From Jidongwangia harbinensis (GTDB taxonomy: Bacteria > Actinomycetota > Actinomycetes > Mycobacteriales > Micromonosporaceae): DNA of 64,000 nucleotides. The stretch lies in contig NZ_JAIWNC010000006.1 in the NCBI RefSeq assembly GCF_020216025.1, positions 124,001 to 188,000 of the forward strand. The letters are read 5' to 3'. A program made the position numbers and the translations under genes. The notes beneath the pieces are model-generated. The model saw only the letters and a program-made list of their open reading frames with translations, ran no database searches and was not told the origin of the DNA. Positions 25,100-32,900 of the stretch are shown in pieces (position 1 is the first letter of the stretch; each line of letters starts with the position of its first letter).

Positions 25100-26302
25100 A
25101 TGCAGGTGTCCGGCCTGGTCTGGGCGTTGACCGTGGTGGGAATCCTCGGTCTGGTCATCTTCGACTTCTACTTTCACGTCCGCCGGGCGCACATCCCGGA
25201 GATCCGTGAAGCGGCCATCTGGTCGTCCATCTACGTCGGCATCGCCCTGGCGTTCGGCCTCGGCGTGTGGATCTTCGGCGGGCACGCCGCCGGCGCCGAG
25301 TACTACGCCGGGTACGTGACCGAGAAGGCCCTGTCGGTCGACAACCTGTTCGTCTTCCTGGTCATCCTGGGCAGCTTCAAGGTGCCCCGCGCCGACCAGC
25401 AGAAGGTGCTGCTGTTCGGCATCGTGTTCTCGCTGATCGCCCGGACCGGCTTCATCTTCCTCGGCGCCGCGCTGATCAACTCGTTCGCCTGGGTGTTCTA
25501 CCTGTTCGGCCTGATCCTGCTGATGACGGCCGGCAACCTGCTCAAGCACCAGGACGAGCGGTCCGCCGACAACGTGATGATCCGGCTGGCGCGGCGTTTC
25601 CTGCGCACCTCCGAGACGTACGACGGCGACAAGCTGTTCACGATCCAGGACGGCCGCCGGGTGATGACCCCGATGCTGCTGGTCATGGTCGCGATCGGCG
25701 GCACCGACCTGCTGTTCGCGCTGGACTCCATCCCGGCCATCTTCGGCCTCACCCAGAGCGTCTACCTGGTCTTCACCGCCACCGCGTTCTCCCTGCTCGG
25801 CCTGCGCCAGCTCTACTTCCTGCTGGACGGGCTGCTGGACCGGCTCATCTACCTGTCCTACGGGCTGGCCGGCATTCTGGCGTTCATCGGCGTCAAGCTG
25901 ATCCTGCACGCCATGCACGAGAACAACGTCCCGTTCATCAACGGCGGCGAACACATCGACGTGGTCGAAATCAGCACCGGCGCCTCCCTGGCGTTCATCA
26001 TCCTGGTGCTGGTCATCACGGTGGTCGCGTCGCTGCTGAGCCCGCGCGGCCGGGCGCAGACGTACGTGTCCGCGGCCCGCCGGCACGCCACCGAGTACCT
26101 CGACATCGAGACCGACCCGGCCTACTGCGACGAGATCTTCCACCGGTTGCAGGTCGAGGAGGCGCACATCCGGACGCTGCCCGCGAAGCACCGCCGGCGG
26201 ATCCGCGAGGAGGCCGAGTTGATGGAACTGATCGGCCGAGCGCATCTACTGCACGAGCAACGGGTCGCGGACGGCGTCTGCTTCGAGGTCCCGGTGCACT
26301 GA
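25100..26302 (+). CDS. TerC family integral membrane protein
   Basis: A 400-residue protein with about nine membrane helices. Diagnostic TerC stretches are TEKALSVDNLFVFLVIL (about 75-95) and GGTDLLFALDSIPAIFGLT (about 198-216), whose acidic residues in membrane helices are thought to bind metal (family linked to tellurite resistance and Mn export, as for Alx/MntP-like functions). The C-terminal 80 residues form a charged cytoplasmic tail, longer than in many homologues. Which metal is handled here is unknown. No manganese riboswitch is visible upstream. Confidence 0.93.
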   Translation: MQVSGLVWALTVVGILGLVIFDFYFHVRRAHIPEIREAAIWSSIYVGIALAFGLGVWIFGGHAAGAEYYAGYVTEKALSVDNLFVFLVILGSFKVPRADQQKVLLFGIVFSLIARTGFIFLGAALINSFAWVFYLFGLILLMTAGNLLKHQDERSADNVMIRLARRFLRTSETYDGDKLFTIQDGRRVMTPMLLVMVAIGGTDLLFALDSIPAIFGLTQSVYLVFTATAFSLLGLRQLYFLLDGLLDRLIYLSYGLAGILAFIGVKLILHAMHENNVPFINGGEHIDVVEISTGASLAFIILVLVITVVASLLSPRGRAQTYVSAARRHATEYLDIETDPAYCDEIFHRLQVEEAHIRTLPAKHRRRIREEAELMELIGRAHLLHEQRVADGVCFEVPVH

Positions 26303-26328
26303 CCCCTTCCCCGCCCCGCGGGCCGAGG

Positions 26329-27336
26329 TCAGCTGCGGTCGTTGCCGCGGGCTCTGGCTTCCGAGTTGCGATTGGTGTGGCGGCCGGGCGTGCGGTTGCG
26401 GGCCGCGTTGGCTGCCATCCGGGCCGCGGTGCGACGGATCGCCTTGGCCCGTTCGGTGAGGTTGAGCGTCGGTGCGTTCCGCAACTGGTCGGCGGCCCGT
26501 TGCCGTTCCCGGTGGGCGACCGGCGGTGCGGACCGATCTTCGGCGGGGCGTGCGGGCTGGTGGTCGGCTGGTGGTTCGGGCCAGCTGTCCGCAGGGGACT
26601 GGGAGACCAGGGCGGCGACCCGCGCCGCCAGCTCGGCCGCCCGGGACGCCTGGTCCGGCTCCGCCTGCTGGGCGGCCAGTTCGGCCTCGGCCGCCAGCAC
26701 TGCACGCACCATGTCCGCGGCCAGGCCGGGGCGGTGCCTCGGCGGCCGGGTGCCGTCCTCCGGCGGTGCGGCACCGCGGTGCACCGGCAGGGCGCCGAGC
26801 AGGGACACGGTCTGGCCGTCGCCGCCCTGGTGGTTGCGGAACTCGGGGGCCATCAGCAGCCGGGACAGCATCCGGGCCTGCGGGATGGTCAGGCCGAGCT
26901 TGTCCGCGTTGTCCACCCGGAACCGGGCGATCGCCTGCCGGACCGTGTTGGCCAGGTGGTCGGCCTCGGCCACCGACGTCAGGTCGCCGCCGGCCAGGAC
27001 CAGTGCCGGCCAGCCGCCGTCCGTGCCGGCGCAGACCAGCTGGACCTGGGTGGCCGCGGTGCCGCGGTCGGTGCTCGGGGAACCGGGCTGCAGGCGTAGG
27101 TGTTGCGGCCACAGCCAGCGCAACTCGCCGGCACCGGTGCCGGCGCAGGAGAACCGGACCCGCTGGTCGGTGACGAGGACCTCGGTGCTCTCCGGCAGTG
27201 TCCACAGCGGCAGCGAATCGGGCTCGTGGAACCCGTACTCGGCCACCCCGCAGTGCCCGCGCCACATCACCCGCTCGGCGCCGTGCAGGGCGCCGGACGA
27301 GCCGGTGGGGGAGGACAGGAAGTGCTGTTCGGACAT
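26329..27336 (-). CDS. Hypothetical protein with PH-like N-terminal region
   Basis: A 335-residue protein. ATG 27336 is chosen because GGGAGGGGG precedes it; an upstream TTG at 27411 has no ribosome site. Residues 1-150 are beta-rich (STEVLVTDQRVRFSCAG, WPALVLAGGDLTSVAEADHL) and recall bacterial PH-like or GRAM-like domains. The rest is Ala/Arg/Pro-rich and ends in a strongly basic tail, possibly nucleic-acid or membrane binding. It converges with terC and precedes a methyltransferase gene on the other side. I cannot give a function. Confidence 0.6.
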   Translation of the reverse strand: MSEQHFLSSPTGSSGALHGAERVMWRGHCGVAEYGFHEPDSLPLWTLPESTEVLVTDQRVRFSCAGTGAGELRWLWPQHLRLQPGSPSTDRGTAATQVQLVCAGTDGGWPALVLAGGDLTSVAEADHLANTVRQAIARFRVDNADKLGLTIPQARMLSRLLMAPEFRNHQGGDGQTVSLLGALPVHRGAAPPEDGTRPPRHRPGLAADMVRAVLAAEAELAAQQAEPDQASRAAELAARVAALVSQSPADSWPEPPADHQPARPAEDRSAPPVAHRERQRAADQLRNAPTLNLTERAKAIRRTAARMAANAARNRTPGRHTNRNSEARARGNDRS

Positions 27337-27483
27337 GGCGGCCCCCTCCCGTCGATGCCGCGCCCGGCCGCGCAGCCACTCGATTACATCGGTCCACATC
27401 GACGACGACAAGTGAATACGGCCGAGTTTCGCCGGAACACGGGACGACTACGCCGAAAGCCGGAAATCGATGAACGTTCGGGC

Positions 27484-28347
27484 CTACCGCCGGGCGCTGA
27501 ACAGTTCCTCGGGCGGGGCCGGGGAGGCGACCGCGGTGGCGTCGGTGACCGGGGCGGCGCCGCCGGTGAACCGGTCCAGATCGGTTTCCACCCGGCCGGG
27601 GAACCAGTCGCCGGCCGCCCGCCGGGTCAGGTCGGCGACCGGCGGTGGCGTGCGGCCGGCCAGCACCACCAGGTTGCCGAACCGGCGTCCGCGCAGGACC
27701 GCCGCGTCGGCCACCAGGCACGCCTGCGGCAGGGCGGCGCGGATCGTGGCCACCTGGGCGCGGGCGTACCGCAGGGGTGGCCCGTCGGCGACGTTCGCCA
27801 CCAGCGTGCCGGCCGGGGACAGCACCCGGGCCACCTCGTGCATGAACTCCACCGAGGCCAGGTGGGCGGGGGTCCGCGCGCCGGCGAACACGTCCAGCAC
27901 CACCAGGTCGTACCCGCCGTCGCGGGCGCCGGTGAGCACCTCGCGGGCGTCGCCGACGCGCACCTTGAGCCGGATCCGCGGGTCGGTCGGGAGCGCGCGG
28001 CGGACCAGCTCGACCAGGGGCCCGTCGATCTCCACGACCCGCTGCGCCGAGCCGGGCCGGGTGGCGGCCACGTACCGGGGCAGGGTCAGTGCGCCGCCGC
28101 CGAGGTGCAGCACCCGCAGCGGTGCGCCGGGCGGCGCGATCAGGTCGATGACGGTGCCGATCCGGCGGACGTACTCGAATTCCAGGTGGGTGGGGTCGGC
28201 GAGGTCGAGGTGCGACTGCGGGGTGCCGTCGATCAGCAGGGTCCAGCCGGTGGACCGGTCCGGGTCCGGGACCAGCTCGGCCAGGCCGGACGCCACCGCG
28301 ACCACCTGCCGCTCCGCCCGTTCCCGGTCCTGCCTGCGCCGCCCCAC
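27484..28347 (-). CDS. Spermidine synthase-like SAM-dependent methyltransferase
   Basis: A 287-residue protein from GTG 28347. It has the class I methyltransferase fold of the spermidine-synthase family: motif I VLHLGGGALTLPRY, acidic motif II VVEIDGPLVEL, and motif YDLVVLDVFAGARTP. The aminopropyl-transferring signature of true SpeE (GGGDG with the Asp pair) is not complete, so it is more likely one of the actinobacterial 'fused-like' proteins of unknown substrate. There is no membrane segment. It is divergent from the DUF1800 gene. Confidence 0.85.
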   Translation of the reverse strand: MGRRRQDRERAERQVVAVASGLAELVPDPDRSTGWTLLIDGTPQSHLDLADPTHLEFEYVRRIGTVIDLIAPPGAPLRVLHLGGGALTLPRYVAATRPGSAQRVVEIDGPLVELVRRALPTDPRIRLKVRVGDAREVLTGARDGGYDLVVLDVFAGARTPAHLASVEFMHEVARVLSPAGTLVANVADGPPLRYARAQVATIRAALPQACLVADAAVLRGRRFGNLVVLAGRTPPPVADLTRRAAGDWFPGRVETDLDRFTGGAAPVTDATAVASPAPPEELFSARR

Positions 28348-28429
28348 GGCAGCCAGTATCCCGGTTGCAGTCGGGGAGCACCGCGCCGGTTGTCCGACGT
28401 TTTCCGGGTGGCCCGCCGACGACCAGGCC

Positions 28430-29866
28430 GTGACCGCCGAATTCCTGCCCGCCGACCCGCTGCTGCACCTGCTGCGCCGGGCGACCTACGGTCCGACCGT
28501 GGCGTCCGTCGCCGAGGTGCGCAGGCTGGGCGCGTCGGCCTGGCTGGAACGGCAGCTCAGCCCCGCCACGATCGCCGACCCGGTGGCCGACGGCGTGGTC
28601 GCGCGGCTGCCGCTGAGCGGCCTGTCCATCGACGGGATCCGGGCCAGGGTCCGGGCCGGGGCGTTGCCGGAATACACCTGGGATCCGATGTTCGAACTCG
28701 GGTACGCGGCCGTCGCCCGGGCGATCTGGAGCGAGCGGCAACTGCTCGAGGTGATGGTCGACTTCTGGTCCAACCACCTCAACGTGACCAACCCGGGCGG
28801 CGACGTCTGGGACAGCCGGCCGGACTACGACCGTACGGTGATCCGCAAGCACGCGCTGGGCCGGTTCGCGGACATGCTCAAGGCCAGCGCCCGGCACCCG
28901 GCGATGCTGTCGTACCTGGACAACCGGTCGTCCACCCGTGCCGCGCCGAACGAGAACTACGGCCGTGAGCTGCTGGAACTGCACACCGTCGGGCTCGGGT
29001 ACACGGAGGCCGACGTCAAGCACACGGCCCGGTTGTGCACCGGCCTGACGGTGAGCTGGGAGACCGGCCGCTACCGGTACGACGCCGGCGCGCACGCCAC
29101 CGGCGCGGTCGCGGTGCTCGGCTTCCGGCACGCCAACCGGACCGCCACCGGAGGTGAGGCCGCCGCGCTGGCACTGCTGGACCACCTGGCACTGCATCCG
29201 TCCACGGCGAAGCGGATCGTCACCAAGCTCTGCGTCCGGTTCGTCTCGGACCAGCCACCGGCCTCGCTGGTCACCCGGCTGACGAAGGTGTACCTGGACC
29301 ATCGCACCGCGATCGCCCCGGTGCTGCGGGCGTTGTTCGGCTCGGCCGAGTTCGCGGCGTCGGTGGGTGCCAAGACCCGGACCCCGCTGGAGGATCTGGC
29401 CGCCACGGTCCGGATCCTCGGGTACGGCCCCGAGCCCGCCGGCACCGCGGCACTGCGGGCGCTGTACTGGATGGCGGAGTCGGCCGGGCAGGCGCCGCTG
29501 GCGTGGGCACCGCCGAACGGCTACCCGGACGTGGCCGCCGCCTGGGCGTCGCCGTCCGGGCAGGTGATCCGCTGGAACGGGCACCTGAACCTGGCCGCCG
29601 GCTGGTATCCGGAACAGCTGGTCCGCCCGGCGGCCCCGGTGGCCGACCTGATCGGGCCGCTGCCGCCCACGTACGGCGAACTGATCGGGCTGGCCGCGGA
29701 CCGGCTGCTGGGCCGCCGGCTGTCCGCCGAGCACACCGAGGCGGTCGCCGCGTTCTACGGCAAGACGGCCGGCACGCGGCTGCGGTCCGGCGACCGGGCG
29801 GTCGGCTGGGCGTTCCCGTACCTGGTGGCTCTGCTCCTGAATTCCCCTTCGTTCGCGCTGAGGTGA
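28430..29866 (+). CDS. DUF1800 domain protein
   Basis: A 478-residue protein from GTG 28430. The family hallmark is present: HLLRRATYGPT near the start, FWSNHLNVT, and NENYGRELLELHTVGLG at about residues 178-195. No signal peptide is visible. DUF1800 genes are nearly always followed by a DUF1501 gene, as here with an almost immediate start of the next frame. The biochemical role is unknown; the pair is often considered part of an exported or surface-associated system. Confidence 0.92.
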   Translation: MTAEFLPADPLLHLLRRATYGPTVASVAEVRRLGASAWLERQLSPATIADPVADGVVARLPLSGLSIDGIRARVRAGALPEYTWDPMFELGYAAVARAIWSERQLLEVMVDFWSNHLNVTNPGGDVWDSRPDYDRTVIRKHALGRFADMLKASARHPAMLSYLDNRSSTRAAPNENYGRELLELHTVGLGYTEADVKHTARLCTGLTVSWETGRYRYDAGAHATGAVAVLGFRHANRTATGGEAAALALLDHLALHPSTAKRIVTKLCVRFVSDQPPASLVTRLTKVYLDHRTAIAPVLRALFGSAEFAASVGAKTRTPLEDLAATVRILGYGPEPAGTAALRALYWMAESAGQAPLAWAPPNGYPDVAAAWASPSGQVIRWNGHLNLAAGWYPEQLVRPAAPVADLIGPLPPTYGELIGLAADRLLGRRLSAEHTEAVAAFYGKTAGTRLRSGDRAVGWAFPYLVALLLNSPSFALR

Positions 29867-29871
29867 CCGAG

Positions 29872-31140
29872 ATGGCAACCGACGACTGTGGCTGCGCCGA
29901 GGACCGGCGCGCGACCGTGACCCGCCGCCGGCTGCTGGCGGCCGGCGCGGCGGGCGCGTTCGCCGGGCTGATCGGCGACCAGCTCGACACCCGGCTGGCG
30001 TTCGCCGCGGACCCCGCGTACTCCGGTGACGTGCTGGTGCTGCTGTCGCTGCGCGGCGGCTTCGACGGGATGTCCGCGGTGGTGCCGCACGGCGACCCGT
30101 ACTACTACTCGGCCCGTCCCGGCATCGCGGTGCCGAAGGCGCGGCTGATCGGCGGGAACGCGTCGTTCGGGCTGAACCCGGCGCTGGCGCCGCTGCTGCC
30201 GCTGTGGAAGGCGGGCCGGCTGGCCGCGGTGCAGGCGGTCGGTCAGCCGGCCCCGAACCGTTCGCACTTCGCCGCCATGGAGGAACTGGAACGGGCCGCG
30301 CCGGGCACCTCGATCCGTACCGGCTGGCTCGACCGGATGCTGGGCGGGCTGGGCGGCGGTGACCCGTTCCGCGGGGTGTCGCTGGGCAGCGCCCGTCCGG
30401 CGCGGGTGCTGGCCGGTCCGGCCCCGGACCTGGGCCTGACCTCGGTGGACCGGTTCCGCCTGTACGGCGAGGGCGGTGCCGGGCCGATGGCCGCCACCAT
30501 GACCAAGCTGTACGCCGGCGCTCCGGCCGCGATGGCGCAGACCACCGGGCAGGTCACCGACGCGCTGGCCACCGCGGGCCGGCTGATCGAGGCCGGGTAC
30601 ACGCCGGCCGACGGCGCCGCCTACCCGGACACCGACCTCGGTGCCGCGCTGCGCGACGTGGCCCGGCTGGTGAAGGCCGGCGTCGGCCTGCGCAGCGCGT
30701 GCGTGGACTCCGGTGACTGGGACATGCACGAGGACCTGGGCACCGCCGTGCCGGGCCGGCGGATGTACGAGAACCTGGACCGCCTCGCCCGGGCGCTGGC
30801 CGCGTTCGCCACCGACCTGGGACCGGCCGGGCTGTCCCGGGTCACCCTGGTGACGATCAGCGAGTTCGGCCGCCGGGTCGCGCAGAACGGGTCCGGCGGG
30901 CTGGACCACGGGTACGGCAACGCCATGTTCGTCCTGGGCGGCGGGGTGAAGGGCGGCCGGGTGTACGGGCGGTGGCCCGGCCTGGCACCCGCCCGCCTGG
31001 TCGACGGCGACCTCGCGGTGACCACCGACTACCGGGCCGTGATCGCCGAGATCCTGCAGAAGCGGTGCGGCGTGGGCAGCACCAGCGGCGTTTTTCCCGG
31101 CGTGCAGCCGAGCGCCCTGGGCCTGGTCGCGGCGCGCTAG
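29872..31140 (+). CDS. DUF1501 domain protein with Tat signal
   Basis: A 422-residue protein. The start is ATG 29872, with AGG at 29861-29863 as ribosome site; GTG 29863 overlaps the DUF1800 stop as an alternative. The N-terminus TVTRRRLLAAGAAGAFAGL is a twin-arginine signal, so it is exported folded. The alkaline-phosphatase-like DUF1501 domain has LVLLSLRGGFDGMSAVVPHGD, DWDMHEDLG and ISEFGRRVAQNGSGGLDHG, where Asp/His residues are candidate metal ligands. It is probably partnered with the DUF1800 protein. Its stop shares CTAG with the stop of the convergent gene. Confidence 0.92.
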   Translation: MATDDCGCAEDRRATVTRRRLLAAGAAGAFAGLIGDQLDTRLAFAADPAYSGDVLVLLSLRGGFDGMSAVVPHGDPYYYSARPGIAVPKARLIGGNASFGLNPALAPLLPLWKAGRLAAVQAVGQPAPNRSHFAAMEELERAAPGTSIRTGWLDRMLGGLGGGDPFRGVSLGSARPARVLAGPAPDLGLTSVDRFRLYGEGGAGPMAATMTKLYAGAPAAMAQTTGQVTDALATAGRLIEAGYTPADGAAYPDTDLGAALRDVARLVKAGVGLRSACVDSGDWDMHEDLGTAVPGRRMYENLDRLARALAAFATDLGPAGLSRVTLVTISEFGRRVAQNGSGGLDHGYGNAMFVLGGGVKGGRVYGRWPGLAPARLVDGDLAVTTDYRAVIAEILQKRCGVGSTSGVFPGVQPSALGLVAAR

Positions 31141-32087
31141 CGGAGCAGCGCGAACCGGGCCAGCGTGACGCCGTCCCGGCCGTGCACCGCGAACGCGTCG
31201 CAGACCTGGTGCACCAGCCACAGCCCCATGCCGCCGATCACCCCGGGCGCCGGTGGGCGGTATCCGGCCAGCGGGTCGGGCGGTTCCGCGCCGTCGTCGG
31301 TGACCTCGCAGACGACCGCCTCCGGGCGGACCCAGACCCGCACGTTGCGCTGCCGGCCGCCGTGCCGGATGCCGTTGGTGGCCAGTTCGCTGAGCGCGAG
31401 CAGCAGGATCTCCACCCGCTCCGGCGGCAGCCAGCCCTCGGCGGTGGCCCGGTCCCGCAGCCAGGCGCGCAGGTCCGCCACGGTGTCACCGACCGCCACC
31501 TCGACCGTGGGCGGGCCGTCGGCCGGGTACAGCGGTTCGGCCAGGTCGGCGAGCAGCAGGTCCGGCGGTACGTAGTCGTCGCTGATGTGCCAGCCGTCGT
31601 CGTGGAGCAGGTGGTGGGTGCGCCGCGCCGCGTCGATCAGGTGCGGCGGGAGGTGGCGGCGGTCGTACGGGCAGAGCAGGTGACCGTTGAGGTCGGCCAG
31701 GGCGGCGTTGGTGGCGGCCTCGGCACGTACCCAGGACCGGGGTTCGTCGCCGAACGCGATCTCGTTGACCAGCCGTGCGGCCGGCCGGCCGGCGCGGGCG
31801 GCGGCGGACAGCGTCCGGGCCCAGCCGGACAGCGTGCGCACCGGCCGGACGTACCAGTCGCCGGCCGGCAGGAACCGGACCGCGGCCGCGTCGCGGCCCA
31901 GCGCCGCACGCAGCGCGTCGATGTGCTCGTCGCCGGCGGCCACCGCCACCGCCTCGCCGCGTTCCAGGCCCTCGCAGAGGAAGGGCAGCAGAAAGCCGGT
32001 GTACGCGGATTCGGAGCCGTAGAGGAAGGCGGAGTGCCGGAAGCGGGGCGTGGTGGTTCCAGGTCCGCTGTCGCGCACGTCGGCCAC
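31137..32087 (-). CDS. RsbA-like anti-sigma regulator: MEDS domain plus HATPase
   Basis: A 316-residue protein. The N-terminal part (about 15-175, FRHSAFLYGSESAYTGFLLPFLCEGLERGEAVAV) is a MEDS (methanogen/methylotroph DcmR sensory) domain. The C-terminal part (about 195-316) is a GHKL ATPase of the RsbW/RsbA type, with N-box LSELATNGIRHG and G-box GGMGLWLVHQVCDAF. No phospho-acceptor His box is seen, so it should act like a serine kinase or anti-sigma factor binding a partner directly. The likely target sigma factor is not adjacent. Confidence 0.85.
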   Translation of the reverse strand: MADVRDSGPGTTTPRFRHSAFLYGSESAYTGFLLPFLCEGLERGEAVAVAAGDEHIDALRAALGRDAAAVRFLPAGDWYVRPVRTLSGWARTLSAAARAGRPAARLVNEIAFGDEPRSWVRAEAATNAALADLNGHLLCPYDRRHLPPHLIDAARRTHHLLHDDGWHISDDYVPPDLLLADLAEPLYPADGPPTVEVAVGDTVADLRAWLRDRATAEGWLPPERVEILLLALSELATNGIRHGGRQRNVRVWVRPEAVVCEVTDDGAEPPDPLAGYRPPAPGVIGGMGLWLVHQVCDAFAVHGRDGVTLARFALLR

Positions 32088-32265
32088 CTCCGCGCGACAA
32101 CCGTAACACCGGTTGCCGATCGGCCGGCCGGGCCCGCACAGGTGGGTACCGGTGCGGGTGAATACCCGAGGGGCATAAGTGAAACCGCTGCTCCCGGCGG
32201 GTCCGGCGGTTCACACTGGCGCACGATGTCCCGTCCGCGGTGGGCGGGGGTGAGGGAGGTGCCCG

Positions 32266-32658
32266 GTGTCCGGAACCAGCGGCGTGCTGGCCGAGGTCGT
32301 CGGCGTCAGTGCCACCCGACCGGCGGGAACACCGCCGTCGCCAGAGATGGCCGCGATCCTGGTCGCCGCGGCGGACCGGCACAACCGGACCGGCGCCGCG
32401 CTGCGGATCCGCCGGCACGACTCCGACGAGGGGCCCGCGTACTGGCGCTGGGACTGTGCCCGGTGCGGGGAGTACGGCGGGGGGCGGCACCACACCGACG
32501 CGGTGACCCGGGCGCTGCGCCACTGCGCGGAACACCCGGAGCACCGGTCGTCGCTGCTGCCGCCGACCCGGTGCCGGGAGCGGGAGGAGCGGGTGGTCGT
32601 ACACCCGATGTTGTTCGCCGTGGACGACGACCCGCCGCCGCCTCCGCTGTCGATCTGA
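32266..32658 (+). CDS. Small hypothetical protein with CxxC
   Basis: A 130-residue protein from GTG 32266, with GAGGGAGG upstream. The centre holds WRWDCARCGEYGGG, a CxxC pair, followed by His and Cys (RALRHCAEHPEH) that could complete a metal site. The C-terminus is acidic and proline-rich. I do not recognise the family. It ends two bases from the convergent small gene at 32660. Confidence 0.6.
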   Translation: MSGTSGVLAEVVGVSATRPAGTPPSPEMAAILVAAADRHNRTGAALRIRRHDSDEGPAYWRWDCARCGEYGGGRHHTDAVTRALRHCAEHPEHRSSLLPPTRCREREERVVVHPMLFAVDDDPPPPPLSI

Positions 32659-32659
32659 C

Positions 32660-32839
32660 CTACGGCTGGGTGTCGCCCTGGCCGGTACGCGCCTGCGCCT
32701 GGTCCACGCCCTTGTCGATGTGCTCCGAGTGCTTGTTCCCGGTGCGGTCGTCGATCTGGTCGCCGGCCTTGTCCAGGCCCTGGTCGACCTGCTTGTCATG
32801 GTCGTCGGCGAAGTCCTTGGCCTTGTCCATGAAACCCAT
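32660..32839 (-). CDS. MT0933-like antitoxin-family small protein
   Basis: A 59-residue, highly charged helical protein. It begins MGFMDKAKDFADDHDKQVDQ and continues with GLDKAGDQIDDRTGNKH, the pattern of the MT0933_antitox family (Rv0909 type). GAGGAG lies just before the ATG. The family was named from a Mycobacterium toxin-antitoxin locus, but no toxin gene adjoins here, and such orphan members are common and may serve a stress-related role instead. Confidence 0.85.
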   Translation of the reverse strand: MGFMDKAKDFADDHDKQVDQGLDKAGDQIDDRTGNKHSEHIDKGVDQAQARTGQGDTQP

Positions 32840-32900
32840 GGTCGGCTCCTCTCGTTGCGGTTGCCTCTCCGGTGCCCGGCCACCGGGGCGGCAAACCCGC

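Noticed and set aside
27470..28429. Extended plus-strand start of the DUF1800 gene
   Set aside because: This part is antisense to a complete spermidine-synthase-like gene and lacks family similarity; GTG 28430 gives the normal N-terminus.
32660..32839. Toxin-antitoxin pair at the MT0933-like gene
   Set aside because: No toxin-like gene adjoins; the convergent neighbour is unrelated in sequence type and orientation.
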